Assembly: GCF_024055715.1 (NCBI RefSeq)
Contig: NZ_JAMXMV010000005.1
Coordinates: 186,001 to 250,000 of the forward strand
Length of the DNA: 64,000 bases
DNA from: Actinoallomurus soli
Lineage (GTDB): Bacteria; Actinomycetota; Actinomycetes; Streptosporangiales; Streptosporangiaceae
Reading direction: 5' to 3'
The position numbers and the translations under genes are program-made. The notes under the pieces were generated by a model, which was given only the letters and a program-made list of their open reading frames with translations, was not told where the DNA came from and did no database searches. Below are positions 24,005 to 32,058 of the stretch, piece by piece (the first letter of the stretch is position 1; each line of letters opens with the position of its first letter).

Positions 24005-25530
24005 GAGACCTCCTCCTCCGTCGCCCCGGGGGCGGCGGTGGCGAGCGGGAGGACGCGGAGCCGTACGGTCCGGGCCACACGACGGCGTACGGCGATGACC
24101 TCGATCGCGGCGCGTCCCGGCGGGCCGTGCTCGGGATCGAGCTCGACCTCGATCCGGTCGCCCGCGCGCGGCAGGCGGTGCAGCCGCGTCATGACGAGCC
24201 CGCTGAGGCTGTCGTACGCGGAGCCGGCGGGCAGCGCGAGCCCCGTCAGGTCCCGGACCTGCGCGATCCGGGTGCCGGCGGCCAGCACCCACACCCCGTC
24301 GCCGCGGATGGGATCCGCCGCGGCGGCGTCGTTCTCGTCGGCGATCTCACCGACGAGCTCCTCGGCGATGTCCTCGAAGGTGAGGATCCCGGCCAGGCCG
24401 CCGTACTCGTCGACGACGGCGGCGAACTCCTGACCGGCCTCGCGCATCCGCGCCGTGACCGCCTGCAGTTCGAGGGTGTCCGGGACGAGCAGCGCGGGGC
24501 GCATCACCGCCTCGACGGTGCGTCCGGCACCCGGCACGCCCGTGCCGGCCGTGCCCGTGCCGGCCGTGCCCGTGCCGGCCGTGCCCGTGCCGGCCGTGCC
24601 CGTGCCGGCCGTGCCCGTGCCGGCCGTGCCCGTGCCGGCGCCCGGCGTGCCCGTACCCGGCGCGTCGGCGGCGGTCCGGCGGGGCGGGCCGGGCGGGCCG
24701 GCGACGTCGAGCGCGGCCAGTTCCCGCACTCCGACGACGCCGATGACGTCGTCGATGTCCCGCCCCCACACCGGATAGTCGGTGTGGCCGGCGCGGGCGA
24801 CCAGGTCGGTCAGCTCGGTCACGGTCGTGGACCGGGGAACGGCGACGACGTCGGGACGCGGCACCATGACCTCGGCCGCCGTACGGTCCCGGAAGGTCAG
24901 CGCGCGCTGGAGCAGGTCGGACAGGTCCGGCGGGAGATGGCCCGCGCGGCGGGACTCGCCGATGATGTCGCCGAGCTCCTCCAGCGTCGCGCCGTGGTGC
25001 AGCTCCTCCACGGGCTCGACCCCGAACAGCCGCACCAGCCGGGCGGCCGCCGTGTCGAAGAGTCTGATCACCGGGCCCGCCGCCGTCAGGTAGGCCAGGG
25101 TCGAGGCGGCGAGCGCCTTGGCGACCGGCTCGGCGCGGGCCAGCGACAGGTTCTTGGGCAGCAGTTCGCCGAGCACCATCTGGACCGCGGTCGCCAGGAG
25201 GAACCCGGCGACGACCGCGGCGCCGCCGGCCGCACCCGCGGACAGGCCCGCGTGCCGCAGCAGCGGAGCGATCAGCCGGGACGTGGCGGGCTCGGCGATG
25301 AAGCCGACGACCAGCGCGGTCACCGTGATCCCGAGCTGCGCCCCGGACAGCATGAACGACAGCCGGTTCGTCACGGCCAGGGCCCGCCGGGCCCCGGCGT
25401 CGCCGCGCTCGGCCTGCGCGCCGAGCGTCGCGCGGTCGACGGCGACGAAGGCGAACTCCTGGGCGACGAAGTACCCGGTCGCGGCCGTCAACGCCAGGAT
25501 GGCGGCGATTCCGGCGAGGGCGCTCACCAC
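23992..25530 (-). CDS. CNNM/CorC-type membrane protein with repeat-expanded linker
   Basis: A 512-residue protein: DUF21/CNNM membrane domain (GYFVAQEFAFVAVDRATL, SFMLSGAQLGITVTALVVG, LGELLPKNLSLARAEP), a CBS pair (about 210-400, including VVDEYGGLAGILTFEDIAEELVGEI) and a C-terminal CorC_HlyC domain. The two CBS motifs are separated by an insert of six perfect and one partial copies of the pentapeptide GTGTA, encoded by a 15-bp tandem repeat. GTG 25530 is chosen because the membrane domain begins right after it; the frame continues upstream to 25965 in low-quality codons. It overlaps the following CNNM gene. Confidence 0.85.
   Translation of the reverse strand: MVSALAGIAAILALTAATGYFVAQEFAFVAVDRATLGAQAERGDAGARRALAVTNRLSFMLSGAQLGITVTALVVGFIAEPATSRLIAPLLRHAGLSAGAAGGAAVVAGFLLATAVQMVLGELLPKNLSLARAEPVAKALAASTLAYLTAAGPVIRLFDTAAARLVRLFGVEPVEELHHGATLEELGDIIGESRRAGHLPPDLSDLLQRALTFRDRTAAEVMVPRPDVVAVPRSTTVTELTDLVARAGHTDYPVWGRDIDDVIGVVGVRELAALDVAGPPGPPRRTAADAPGTGTPGAGTGTAGTGTAGTGTAGTGTAGTGTAGTGTAGTGVPGAGRTVEAVMRPALLVPDTLELQAVTARMREAGQEFAAVVDEYGGLAGILTFEDIAEELVGEIADENDAAAADPIRGDGVWVLAAGTRIAQVRDLTGLALPAGSAYDSLSGLVMTRLHRLPRAGDRIEVELDPEHGPPGRAAIEVIAVRRRVARTVRLRVLPLATAAPGATEEEVSWAR
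24541..24640. repeat. 15-bp minisatellite inside the CBS linker
   Basis: CGTGCCGGCCGTGCC is repeated six times without error from 24541 to 24630, followed by a partial copy. It stays in frame and encodes Gly-Thr-Gly-Thr-Ala on the minus strand. Confidence 0.9.
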
Positions 25531-25945
25531 GGCGGTGCCCCCGCCGCCCCAGGACTGGAAGGGTCCGGCGCCGCGGACACCCACATCCCCCCTCTTGTCG
25601 GTCGTACAGCCGGAACGACCGGACTCCGCCCCGGTGTTCCCGGACGGATCGCCGGACGTCCCGGGCGGCCGGCGGAGGCCCTGCCCGGGATCGGCCGTCC
25701 TACCCCTCTTCCGAGAACGCGTTCCTCGTGGCATCGTCCTGTCCAAGGGAGAAAACGCCCTGTTTCGGGGGGTTCCGAGTTGCTCGGACCCGAGGGTGCG
25801 AGCCGCTTGGACTCGGTACCAACACGCCCGTGTAACGAGCCGGAAACGTGTTGGACATCTGCTTGACACGACTTCTCGCGTGGTGGCAATTTGAACGATC
25901 AAATCGCCCCGGTCACCAGGAATTTCGCGAAACGCGAGGGAAAGA
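25531..25945. promoter_or_regulatory. Divergent control region of the alpha-glucoside operon
   Basis: 415 bp without a gene. It contains TTGACA (25863-25868) with CAATTT 18 nt later as a promoter for the LacI gene, an operator overlapping that -10 (listed separately), the 10-bp palindrome GAACGCGTTC (25715-25724) and an inverted pair CCAACACG (25819-25826) / CGTGTTGG (25847-25854). Confidence 0.5.
25886..25907. promoter_or_regulatory. LacI-type operator with central CG
   Basis: The core ATTTGAAC/GATCAAAT (25889-25904) is a near-perfect palindrome centred on CG, the usual geometry of LacI-family sites; matching GC ends extend it to 22 bp. It overlaps the likely -10 and is about 40 bp before the LacI ATG, which suggests autoregulation and control of the whole operon. 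Confidence 0.6.
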
Positions 25946-26956
25946 ATGAGCGGTCGAGACGCCAACGGAGTGACGATCTCCGATGTCGCCGCGGCCGCCG
26001 GAGTCTCCCGCCAGACCGTGTCGAACGTGCTGAACCGCCCGGCGCGCGTGGCGCCGGAGACCGCCGAGCGCGTACGGCAGGCGATCGACGAGCTCGGCTA
26101 CCGGCCGAACCGCGCGGCGCAGAACCTCCGCGAACGTGCCAGCCGGTGCATCGGCCTGAAGATCCCCGCGCCGATCGGCGTGAGCAACTTCCTCGACCGT
26201 TTCCTTTACTCGCTGACGGTGGCGGCCGGGTCGGCCGGTTACCACCTGCTGCTGTTCGCCCCGACGGCCGTGGACGAGGAGCTCGCGACCTACGAGGACC
26301 TGATCCGCACCGGCACGGTCGACGGCTTCGTGGTGGCCGACGTGTCGGCGCGGGACCGGCGGCTGCCGTGGTTCGCCGAGCGCCGCATCCCCTTCGTCTG
26401 CTTCGGCCGGCCCTGGGGGCAGGAGGACGGGCCGTACACCTGGGTGGACGTCGACGGGGCGCACGGCATCGCGCAGGGCGTCGACCACCTGATCGGCCGC
26501 GGGCATCGGCGCATCGCCTACCTCGGCTGGCCCGAGGGCACCGGGTTCGGCGACGAGCGGCGGAGGGGCTGGCAGCGGGCCATGAGCCGGCACGGCCTGG
26601 ACACCGACGGGCTGATCGGCGTGTGCGCCGAGGGCGTCGCCGTCGCCGCCGAGGCGGCCGAGCGGCTGCTGGCGCGGCCCGAGCCGCCGACCGCCTTCGT
26701 CTGCGGCAGTGACACGCACGCCGTCGGGGCCAGGCTCGCCGGCGGCCTCGACGCGCAGGGCCGCCCGCGCGTCGAGGTGGTCGGCTTCGACGACTCGCCG
26801 GCGGCGACCTTGATCTCGCCTCGGATGTCGAGCATCCGGCAACCGCTCGACGAAGTGGCGCGCCGTGTCGTCAGCCTGCTGACGACACGTGTTCAGGGCA
26901 GTGATTCCCCGCCCGAGGGGGTGATGTTGCGCCCAGAGCTCGTGGCACGGGAGTGA
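25946..26956 (+). CDS. LacI-family repressor of the alpha-glucoside operon
   Basis: A 336-residue LacI protein. The N-terminal helix-turn-helix reads VTISDVAAAAGVSRQTVSNVLNRPARVAPETAERV and the hinge ELGYRPNRAAQNLR. A periplasmic-binding-like effector domain follows (IGLKIPAPIG, DGFVVADVS, FGRPWGQEDGPYTWVDVDGAHG, AYLGWPEGTGFGDERRRGW, EVVGFDDSPAATLISPRMSSIRQP). It lies immediately upstream of, and in the same direction as, the sugar ABC operon (56 nt gap), so it probably senses an alpha-glucoside such as maltose or trehalose. Start ATG 25946 is preceded by GAGGGAAAGA. Confidence 0.92.
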   Translation: MSGRDANGVTISDVAAAAGVSRQTVSNVLNRPARVAPETAERVRQAIDELGYRPNRAAQNLRERASRCIGLKIPAPIGVSNFLDRFLYSLTVAAGSAGYHLLLFAPTAVDEELATYEDLIRTGTVDGFVVADVSARDRRLPWFAERRIPFVCFGRPWGQEDGPYTWVDVDGAHGIAQGVDHLIGRGHRRIAYLGWPEGTGFGDERRRGWQRAMSRHGLDTDGLIGVCAEGVAVAAEAAERLLARPEPPTAFVCGSDTHAVGARLAGGLDAQGRPRVEVVGFDDSPAATLISPRMSSIRQPLDEVARRVVSLLTTRVQGSDSPPEGVMLRPELVARE

Positions 26957-27012
26957 CGAGGGCCGGGGGTCTCCGGCAGCAGTACCGAAGAAATCCTCAG
27001 GATGGAGTGAAG

Positions 27013-28305
27013 GTGGCATCCGTTTCGAGAATGACCCGCTTCGCGGTCATCGCGGCGAGCGTCGCCGTGGTCGCCGCTGCCTGTGGCGGTAGCAAGAGCG
27101 ACGACAAGAAGGACGCGTCCGGCGGCAGCGGCGGTGCGCTGACCGGCCGGGGGCCGATCACGCTGGCGACCGGCAAGGACACGTCGGGCAACCTGCAGAA
27201 CCTGGTCAACACCTGGAACCAGCAGCACCCGAAGGAGCAGGCCCGGATCATCGAGCTGCCCGAGGACGCGGACGCGCAGCGGCAGCAGATGGTGCAGAAC
27301 GCCCAGACCAAGTCCAACGCGTACAGCGTCCTGAACCTGGACGTGGTGAACACGGCGGAGTTCGCCGCGAACCGGTGGATCGCGCAGCTGCCGAAGGACC
27401 AGTTCGACCTGTCGAAGTTCCTGCCCGCGGCGGTTAAGACCGGTGAGTACCGGAACAACCTGTACGCCGCCCCCTGGAAGACCGACTCCGGTCTGCTGTA
27501 CTACCGCAAGGACCAGCTGGACAAGGCGGGCATCAAGGAGCCGCCGAAGACCTGGGCGGAGATGCAGCAGGACTGCAGCAAGATCAAGGGCTTCAACTGC
27601 TACGCCGGCCAGTTCGAGAAGTACGAGGGCCTCACGGTCAACTTCTCCGAGGCCGTCAACAGCGCCGGCGGCCAGGTCGTCGACGACTCGGGCAAGCCGA
27701 ACGTCAACACCCCGCAGGCCAAGCAGGGCCTGGACTTCCTCGTCAACGGCTTCAAGAGCGGGATGATCCCCAAGGAGGCCATCAGCTTCAAGGAGGAGGA
27801 GTCCCGGCGCGCGTTCGAGAAGGGCAACCTCCTCTTCTACCGGCAGTGGCCGTACGCGTACGCCCTGTCGAACAAGAAGGGTGACTCCAAGGTCGTCGAC
27901 AAGTTCGCCGTCGCCCCGCTGCCGGGTCTGAACGGCCCGGGCGCGCCGACCCTCGGCGGTCACAACCTGGCCATCTCCCAGTTCGCCCCGAACAAGGCCA
28001 CGGCGCTGGACTTCATCAAGTACCTGACCAGCGAGCAGACCGAGCGCGCCAACCTCATCGCGTCCTCGGAGGCGCCGACCCTGGCCTCGCTGTACGACGA
28101 CCCCGAGTTGCAGAAGAAGTTCCCCTACCTGCCGACGCTCAAGGCGTCTCTCCTCAACGCCAAGCCCCGGCCGCAGGTCGTGCGCTACAACGACGTGACG
28201 ACCGCGATCGAGGAGGCCGCCTACTCGGCCCTCACCGGCAAGTCGACCACCGACCAGGCGCTGGCCGACCTGCAGAACAAGCTCGGACAGCTCATCACGC
28301 CGTAG
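27013..28305 (+). CDS. Sugar ABC transporter substrate-binding lipoprotein
   Basis: A 430-residue family 1 solute-binding protein. GTG 27013 is favoured among several starts because GGAG lies 5 nt upstream; MTRFAV at 27031 is an alternative. The N-terminal hydrophobic stretch ends in a lipobox-like VVAAAC, followed by a Gly/Ser/Lys tether. Motifs ITLATGKD, WNQQHPKEQARIIELPE, LYAAPWKTDSGLLYYRKDQL and AISQFAPNKATALDFIKYL resemble trehalose/maltose-binding proteins of the ThuE/LpqY type. Operon order LacI, binding protein, two permeases, GH13 supports an alpha-glucoside. No ATPase gene is present; actinobacteria commonly use the shared MsiK ATPase. Confidence 0.9.
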   Translation: MASVSRMTRFAVIAASVAVVAAACGGSKSDDKKDASGGSGGALTGRGPITLATGKDTSGNLQNLVNTWNQQHPKEQARIIELPEDADAQRQQMVQNAQTKSNAYSVLNLDVVNTAEFAANRWIAQLPKDQFDLSKFLPAAVKTGEYRNNLYAAPWKTDSGLLYYRKDQLDKAGIKEPPKTWAEMQQDCSKIKGFNCYAGQFEKYEGLTVNFSEAVNSAGGQVVDDSGKPNVNTPQAKQGLDFLVNGFKSGMIPKEAISFKEEESRRAFEKGNLLFYRQWPYAYALSNKKGDSKVVDKFAVAPLPGLNGPGAPTLGGHNLAISQFAPNKATALDFIKYLTSEQTERANLIASSEAPTLASLYDDPELQKKFPYLPTLKASLLNAKPRPQVVRYNDVTTAIEEAAYSALTGKSTTDQALADLQNKLGQLITP

Positions 28306-28312
28306 CCGCGTT

Positions 28313-28347
28313 CCCGTGGCGGGACGCCCCCCGCGTCCCGCCACGGG
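28313..28347 (+). terminator. Intercistronic hairpin after the binding-protein gene
   Basis: CCCGTGGCGGGACG / CGTCCCGCCACGGG, a perfect 14-bp stem, fills the gap between the binding-protein stop and the permease ribosome site. It likely causes partial termination or protects the upstream mRNA, giving more binding protein than permease. Confidence 0.65.
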
Positions 28348-28363
28348 CCCCGAGGAGGGCTCA

Positions 28364-29380
28364 ATGACTACTACGACCGCCGAACCGGGAACCGTGGCCC
28401 CGGTAAAGCAGAAAAAGAAGAGCGACGTCCAGGGCTCGGGTCGCCTGGCCGCCATCCTGCTCTCGCCGACCTTCCTGGTCCTCGCCCTGGTGGTCGGCTA
28501 CCCGCTCATCGACGCGCTCCGTGAGTCGCTGTACCAGAAGAACCAGGGGCTGGACGCCAACGGGTTCGTCGTCAGCGGAGACAAGTTCGTCGGCCTGAAG
28601 AACTACACCGACATCCTCACCGGCGCCAACTCCCACGCGTTCTGGAACGCGTTCTACAACACCACCTTCTTCACCGTCGTCGGCGTCATCATCGAGACGA
28701 TCCTCGGTGTGGCGATGGCGCTGATCATGCACCAGGCCTTCCGCGGCCGGGGCTTCGTCCGGGCGAGCATCCTGGTGCCCTGGGCGATCCCGACGGCGGT
28801 GTCCGCGCTGCTGTGGCGCTGGGTGTTCCAGGCCGACGGCGTGGCCAACGCGATCATCGGTCACCAGATCCTCTGGACCACCGAGGGCTTCCACGCGAAG
28901 GTCGCCGTGCTCATCGCCGACACGTGGAAGACGGCGCCGTTCGTCGGCCTGCTCGTCCTCGCCGGCCTTCAGCTGATCCCCGCCGAGGTCTACGAGGCCG
29001 CCAAGGTGGACGGGGCCGGCACGTGGTACACGTTCCGCAAGATCACCCTGCCGCTGATCAAGCCGGTGCTGCTCGTCGCCGTGCTGTTCCGGCTGCTCGA
29101 CGTGCTGCGGTTCTTCGACCTGCCGTTCGTGCTGATCGGCGCGCACAAGGACTCGGTCAACACCCTGTCCATGCTCGCCTACGACGAGGCGAACAACCTG
29201 CGGTACGGCCCCGCGGCCGCCTACGCGACGATCCTGTTCGTCTACGTCGCGCTCGTCGCGTACGCCTTCGTCAAGCTGCTCGGCGCCGACATCATCGGCG
29301 ACGCGCGGGCGCGTAAGAAGTCCACGCCCTCCAAGCGCGCCAAGAAGGGCTCGCGCACCATCCGGGAGGCAACGGCATGA
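28364..29380 (+). CDS. Sugar ABC transporter permease (MalF-type)
   Basis: A 338-residue membrane protein with six or more helices. It begins with a Lys-rich cytoplasmic tail (VKQKKKSDVQG). The conserved EAA loop reads EVYEAAKVDGAGTWYTFRKITLPLIKPVL, which docks on the ATPase. Start ATG 28364 has GAGGAGGG upstream. The end overlaps the next permease by 4 bp (ATGA). Partner of the next gene in a heterodimeric channel for an oligosaccharide. Confidence 0.93.
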   Translation: MTTTTAEPGTVAPVKQKKKSDVQGSGRLAAILLSPTFLVLALVVGYPLIDALRESLYQKNQGLDANGFVVSGDKFVGLKNYTDILTGANSHAFWNAFYNTTFFTVVGVIIETILGVAMALIMHQAFRGRGFVRASILVPWAIPTAVSALLWRWVFQADGVANAIIGHQILWTTEGFHAKVAVLIADTWKTAPFVGLLVLAGLQLIPAEVYEAAKVDGAGTWYTFRKITLPLIKPVLLVAVLFRLLDVLRFFDLPFVLIGAHKDSVNTLSMLAYDEANNLRYGPAAAYATILFVYVALVAYAFVKLLGADIIGDARARKKSTPSKRAKKGSRTIREATA

Positions 29381-30246
29381 CCGCCATTTCCACCGCGAAG
29401 TCCGGTCCCCCGAGGCGCCGGAGCTTCAGCGCGGGCAGGGCGCTCTCGTATCTGGGCATGATCGTGGTGGCGCTCTACTGTCTGGCGCCGTTCTACTGGA
29501 TGGTCGTCTCGGCCTTCCGGCGCCCGGAGGACCAGTTCGACAACTCGCCGATCCCCTCGCCCATCTCGATCAAGAACTTCACGGCGGTGTTCAAGCACGA
29601 CGTGGGGTTCCAGCGGGCGCTGCTGAACAGCGTCATCGTGGCGGGCGTGACGACGGCGCTGACGCTGGTCGTCGGCACCTTCACGGCGTACGCGCTGGCA
29701 CGGCTGGACTTCCGGTTCAAGAACATGGTGCTCGGCATCATCGTGGCGACCTCGATGTTCCCGACGATCTCCCTGATCGTTCCCCTGCTGCACCTGTTCA
29801 CGAACATCAAGTGGATCAACTCCTACCAGTCGATGATCATCCCGAACCTCTCGTTCGTGCTGCCGCTGGCGGTCTGGAACCTCAACGCGTTCTTCCGGCA
29901 GATGCCGTTCGAGCTGGAGTACGCGGCGATGGTCGACGGGTGCACCCGCGGCCAGGCCTTCCGGAAGATCATCGTGCCGCTCGCGGCACCGGGCGTCTTC
30001 ACCACCGCGATCATCGCGTTCATCGCCGCGTGGAACGAGTTCATGATCGCACTGAGCATGGTGAACAAGAAGGAGATGCAGACGGCCACCGTGTCGATCT
30101 CCAAGTTCACCGGGGCGTACGGTTTCGACCAGCCGTTCGGCACGCAGATGGCGGCCGGCGTCCTCGTCACCGTGCCGCTCGTCATCGTCGTGCTGATCCT
30201 CCAGCGCCGCATCATCGCCGGTCTCACCGCCGGTGGCGTGAAGTAG
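29377..30246 (+). CDS. Sugar ABC transporter permease (MalG-type)
   Basis: A 289-residue protein with six helices and the EAA motif ELEYAAMVDGCTRGQAFRKIIVPLAAPGVF. It contains the MalG-like opening ALSYLGMIVVALYCLAPFYWMVVSAFR. It is translationally coupled to the upstream permease. The C-terminus, IIAGLTAGGVK, is the usual end for this family. Confidence 0.93.
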   Translation: MTAISTAKSGPPRRRSFSAGRALSYLGMIVVALYCLAPFYWMVVSAFRRPEDQFDNSPIPSPISIKNFTAVFKHDVGFQRALLNSVIVAGVTTALTLVVGTFTAYALARLDFRFKNMVLGIIVATSMFPTISLIVPLLHLFTNIKWINSYQSMIIPNLSFVLPLAVWNLNAFFRQMPFELEYAAMVDGCTRGQAFRKIIVPLAAPGVFTTAIIAFIAAWNEFMIALSMVNKKEMQTATVSISKFTGAYGFDQPFGTQMAAGVLVTVPLVIVVLILQRRIIAGLTAGGVK

Positions 30247-30286
30247 GTTCGCGCGACAACGTCCCCGACCCCCCTGAAGGGAAACC

Positions 30287-31921
30287 GTGCACGTCAACGC
30301 CCCCTGGTGGCGCAGCGCCGTCATCTACCAGATCTACATTCGCAGCTTCGCCGACGCGAACGGTGACGGGATCGGTGACATCGCCGGAATCCGGTCCCGG
30401 CTGCCGTACCTGCGCGACCTCGGCGTCGACGCCGTCTGGATCACGCCGTGGTACCCCTCGCCGATGGCCGACGGGGGCTACGACGTGGCGGACTACACCG
30501 ATATCGATCCGATGTTCGGCACCCTGGCCGACGCGGACGCCCTGATCCGTGACGCACACGACCACGGCATCCGGGTGATCATCGACATCGTTCCCAACCA
30601 CACCTCCGACCGGCACACGTGGTTCCAGGCCGCGCTCGCGGCCGGCCCCGGCAGCCCCGAACGCGACCGGTACGTCTTCCGGTCCGGGCGCGGGGCCGAC
30701 GGCGAGCTGCCGCCGAACGACTGGCGCAGCACGTTCGGCGGCAGCGCCTGGACCCGCCTGCCGGACGGAGAGTGGTACCTCCACCTGTTCGCCCCCGAGC
30801 AGCCGGACCTGAACTGGGAGAACCCCGAGGTCCGCGCCGAGTTCGAACGGGTGCTGGCGTTCTGGTTCGACCGCGGCGTCGACGGCTTCCGCATCGACGT
30901 CGCGCACGGCCTGATCAAGCAGGACGGGCTGCCGGACCTCGGCGGCGAGGCCGAGGACGTCCTGGAGCCGAGCATGCGGCTCGACCACCCGCACTGGGAC
31001 CGCGACGGGGTCCACGAGATCTACCGCGGCTGGCGGCGGGTGGCCGACCGCTACGACGGCGACCGTACGTTCGTCGCCGAGGCGTGGGTGGCGACGCCGG
31101 AGCGGCTGGCGCGGTACCTGCGCTCCGACGAGCTGCACACCGCGTTCAACTTCGACTACCTGCGGGCCTCCTGGGACGCTTCGAGCCTGCGCGAGGTGAT
31201 CGACGCGAGCCTGGGAGCGTTCGCCCTGGAGCACGCCCCGGCCACGTGGGTCCTGTCCAACCATGACGTGGTCCGCCACGTCACGCGGTACGGCCGGGCC
31301 CACACCGGCGGCCGCGGCCCGCAGAGCGACGTCGAGGAGCCCGTCGACCTGGAGCTCGGCACCCGCCGGGCCCGGGCGGCGGCGCTGCTCATGCTGGCCC
31401 TGCCCGGCGGCGCGTACGTCTACCAGGGCGAGGAGCTCGGCCTCCCGGAGGTCGAGGACCTGCCCGAGTCCGCGCTGCAGGACCCGGTTTGGGAACGTTC
31501 CGGCCACACGTCGCGTGGGCGGGACGGCTGCCGGGTGCCGATTCCGTGGTCCGGGGACGCCGAGCCGTACGGATTCGGCCCGGACGGCAGCACCCCCTGG
31601 CTGCCGCAGCCGGAGTCCTGGAAGGGCTACACGGCCGAGGCGGAGGCCGCGGACCCGGCGTCCACGCTCGAGCTGTACCGTGCCGCGCTGCGGCTCCGGC
31701 GGGAGCACGCCGCCCTGGGCGACGGCGACCTGACCTGGGACGACGGCGCTCCCGACGGGGTGCTGCGGTTCACCCGCGCGCCGGGCTTCGCCTGCGTCGT
31801 GAACCTGTCCGGGACGCCGCAGGAGCTGCCCACCGACGCCGAGGTGCTGCTGGCCAGCGGCCCGCTCGACGGAGGGCTGCTGCCCACGGACACCGCCGCC
31901 TGGCTCGCGGTCTCCGACTGA
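30287..31921 (+). CDS. GH13 alpha-glucosidase, intracellular
   Basis: A 544-residue alpha-amylase-superfamily enzyme without signal peptide. The catalytic residues are visible: Asp204 in GFRIDVAH, Glu265 in FVAEAW and Asp327 in LSNHD. Region I is DIVPNHTS (about 100-107). The QIYIRSFADANGDGIGDIAG opening and length match oligo-1,6-glucosidase / alpha-glucosidase members. It hydrolyses maltose, isomaltose or trehalose-type disaccharides brought in by the upstream transporter. GTG start behind GAAGGGAAA. Last gene of the operon, followed by a strong terminator. Confidence 0.92.
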   Translation: MHVNAPWWRSAVIYQIYIRSFADANGDGIGDIAGIRSRLPYLRDLGVDAVWITPWYPSPMADGGYDVADYTDIDPMFGTLADADALIRDAHDHGIRVIIDIVPNHTSDRHTWFQAALAAGPGSPERDRYVFRSGRGADGELPPNDWRSTFGGSAWTRLPDGEWYLHLFAPEQPDLNWENPEVRAEFERVLAFWFDRGVDGFRIDVAHGLIKQDGLPDLGGEAEDVLEPSMRLDHPHWDRDGVHEIYRGWRRVADRYDGDRTFVAEAWVATPERLARYLRSDELHTAFNFDYLRASWDASSLREVIDASLGAFALEHAPATWVLSNHDVVRHVTRYGRAHTGGRGPQSDVEEPVDLELGTRRARAAALLMLALPGGAYVYQGEELGLPEVEDLPESALQDPVWERSGHTSRGRDGCRVPIPWSGDAEPYGFGPDGSTPWLPQPESWKGYTAEAEAADPASTLELYRAALRLRREHAALGDGDLTWDDGAPDGVLRFTRAPGFACVVNLSGTPQELPTDAEVLLASGPLDGGLLPTDTAAWLAVSD

Positions 31922-31984
31922 TGAGCGTGCGCCGATGCCGGGGCGCCGCCGACCGGCGGCGTCCCGGCACCGGCGCGCCATAAC

Positions 31985-32019
31985 CCCCCGGAGCCGGCCC
32001 GACCGGCCGGCTCCGGGGG
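31985..32019 (+). terminator. Operon terminator after GH13 gene
   Basis: CCCCCGGAGCCGGCC / GGCCGGCTCCGGGGG, a perfect 15-bp stem with a 5-nt loop. Confidence 0.8.
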
Positions 32020-32058
32020 TCCGCGCACGTTCGGGGGCGATCCACGAGAGGTGATGAC

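Noticed and set aside
25531-25965. N-terminal extension of the CNNM gene up to 25965
   Set aside because: The extra residues are Arg/Cys-rich, run through the LacI control region and precede a good membrane-domain start.
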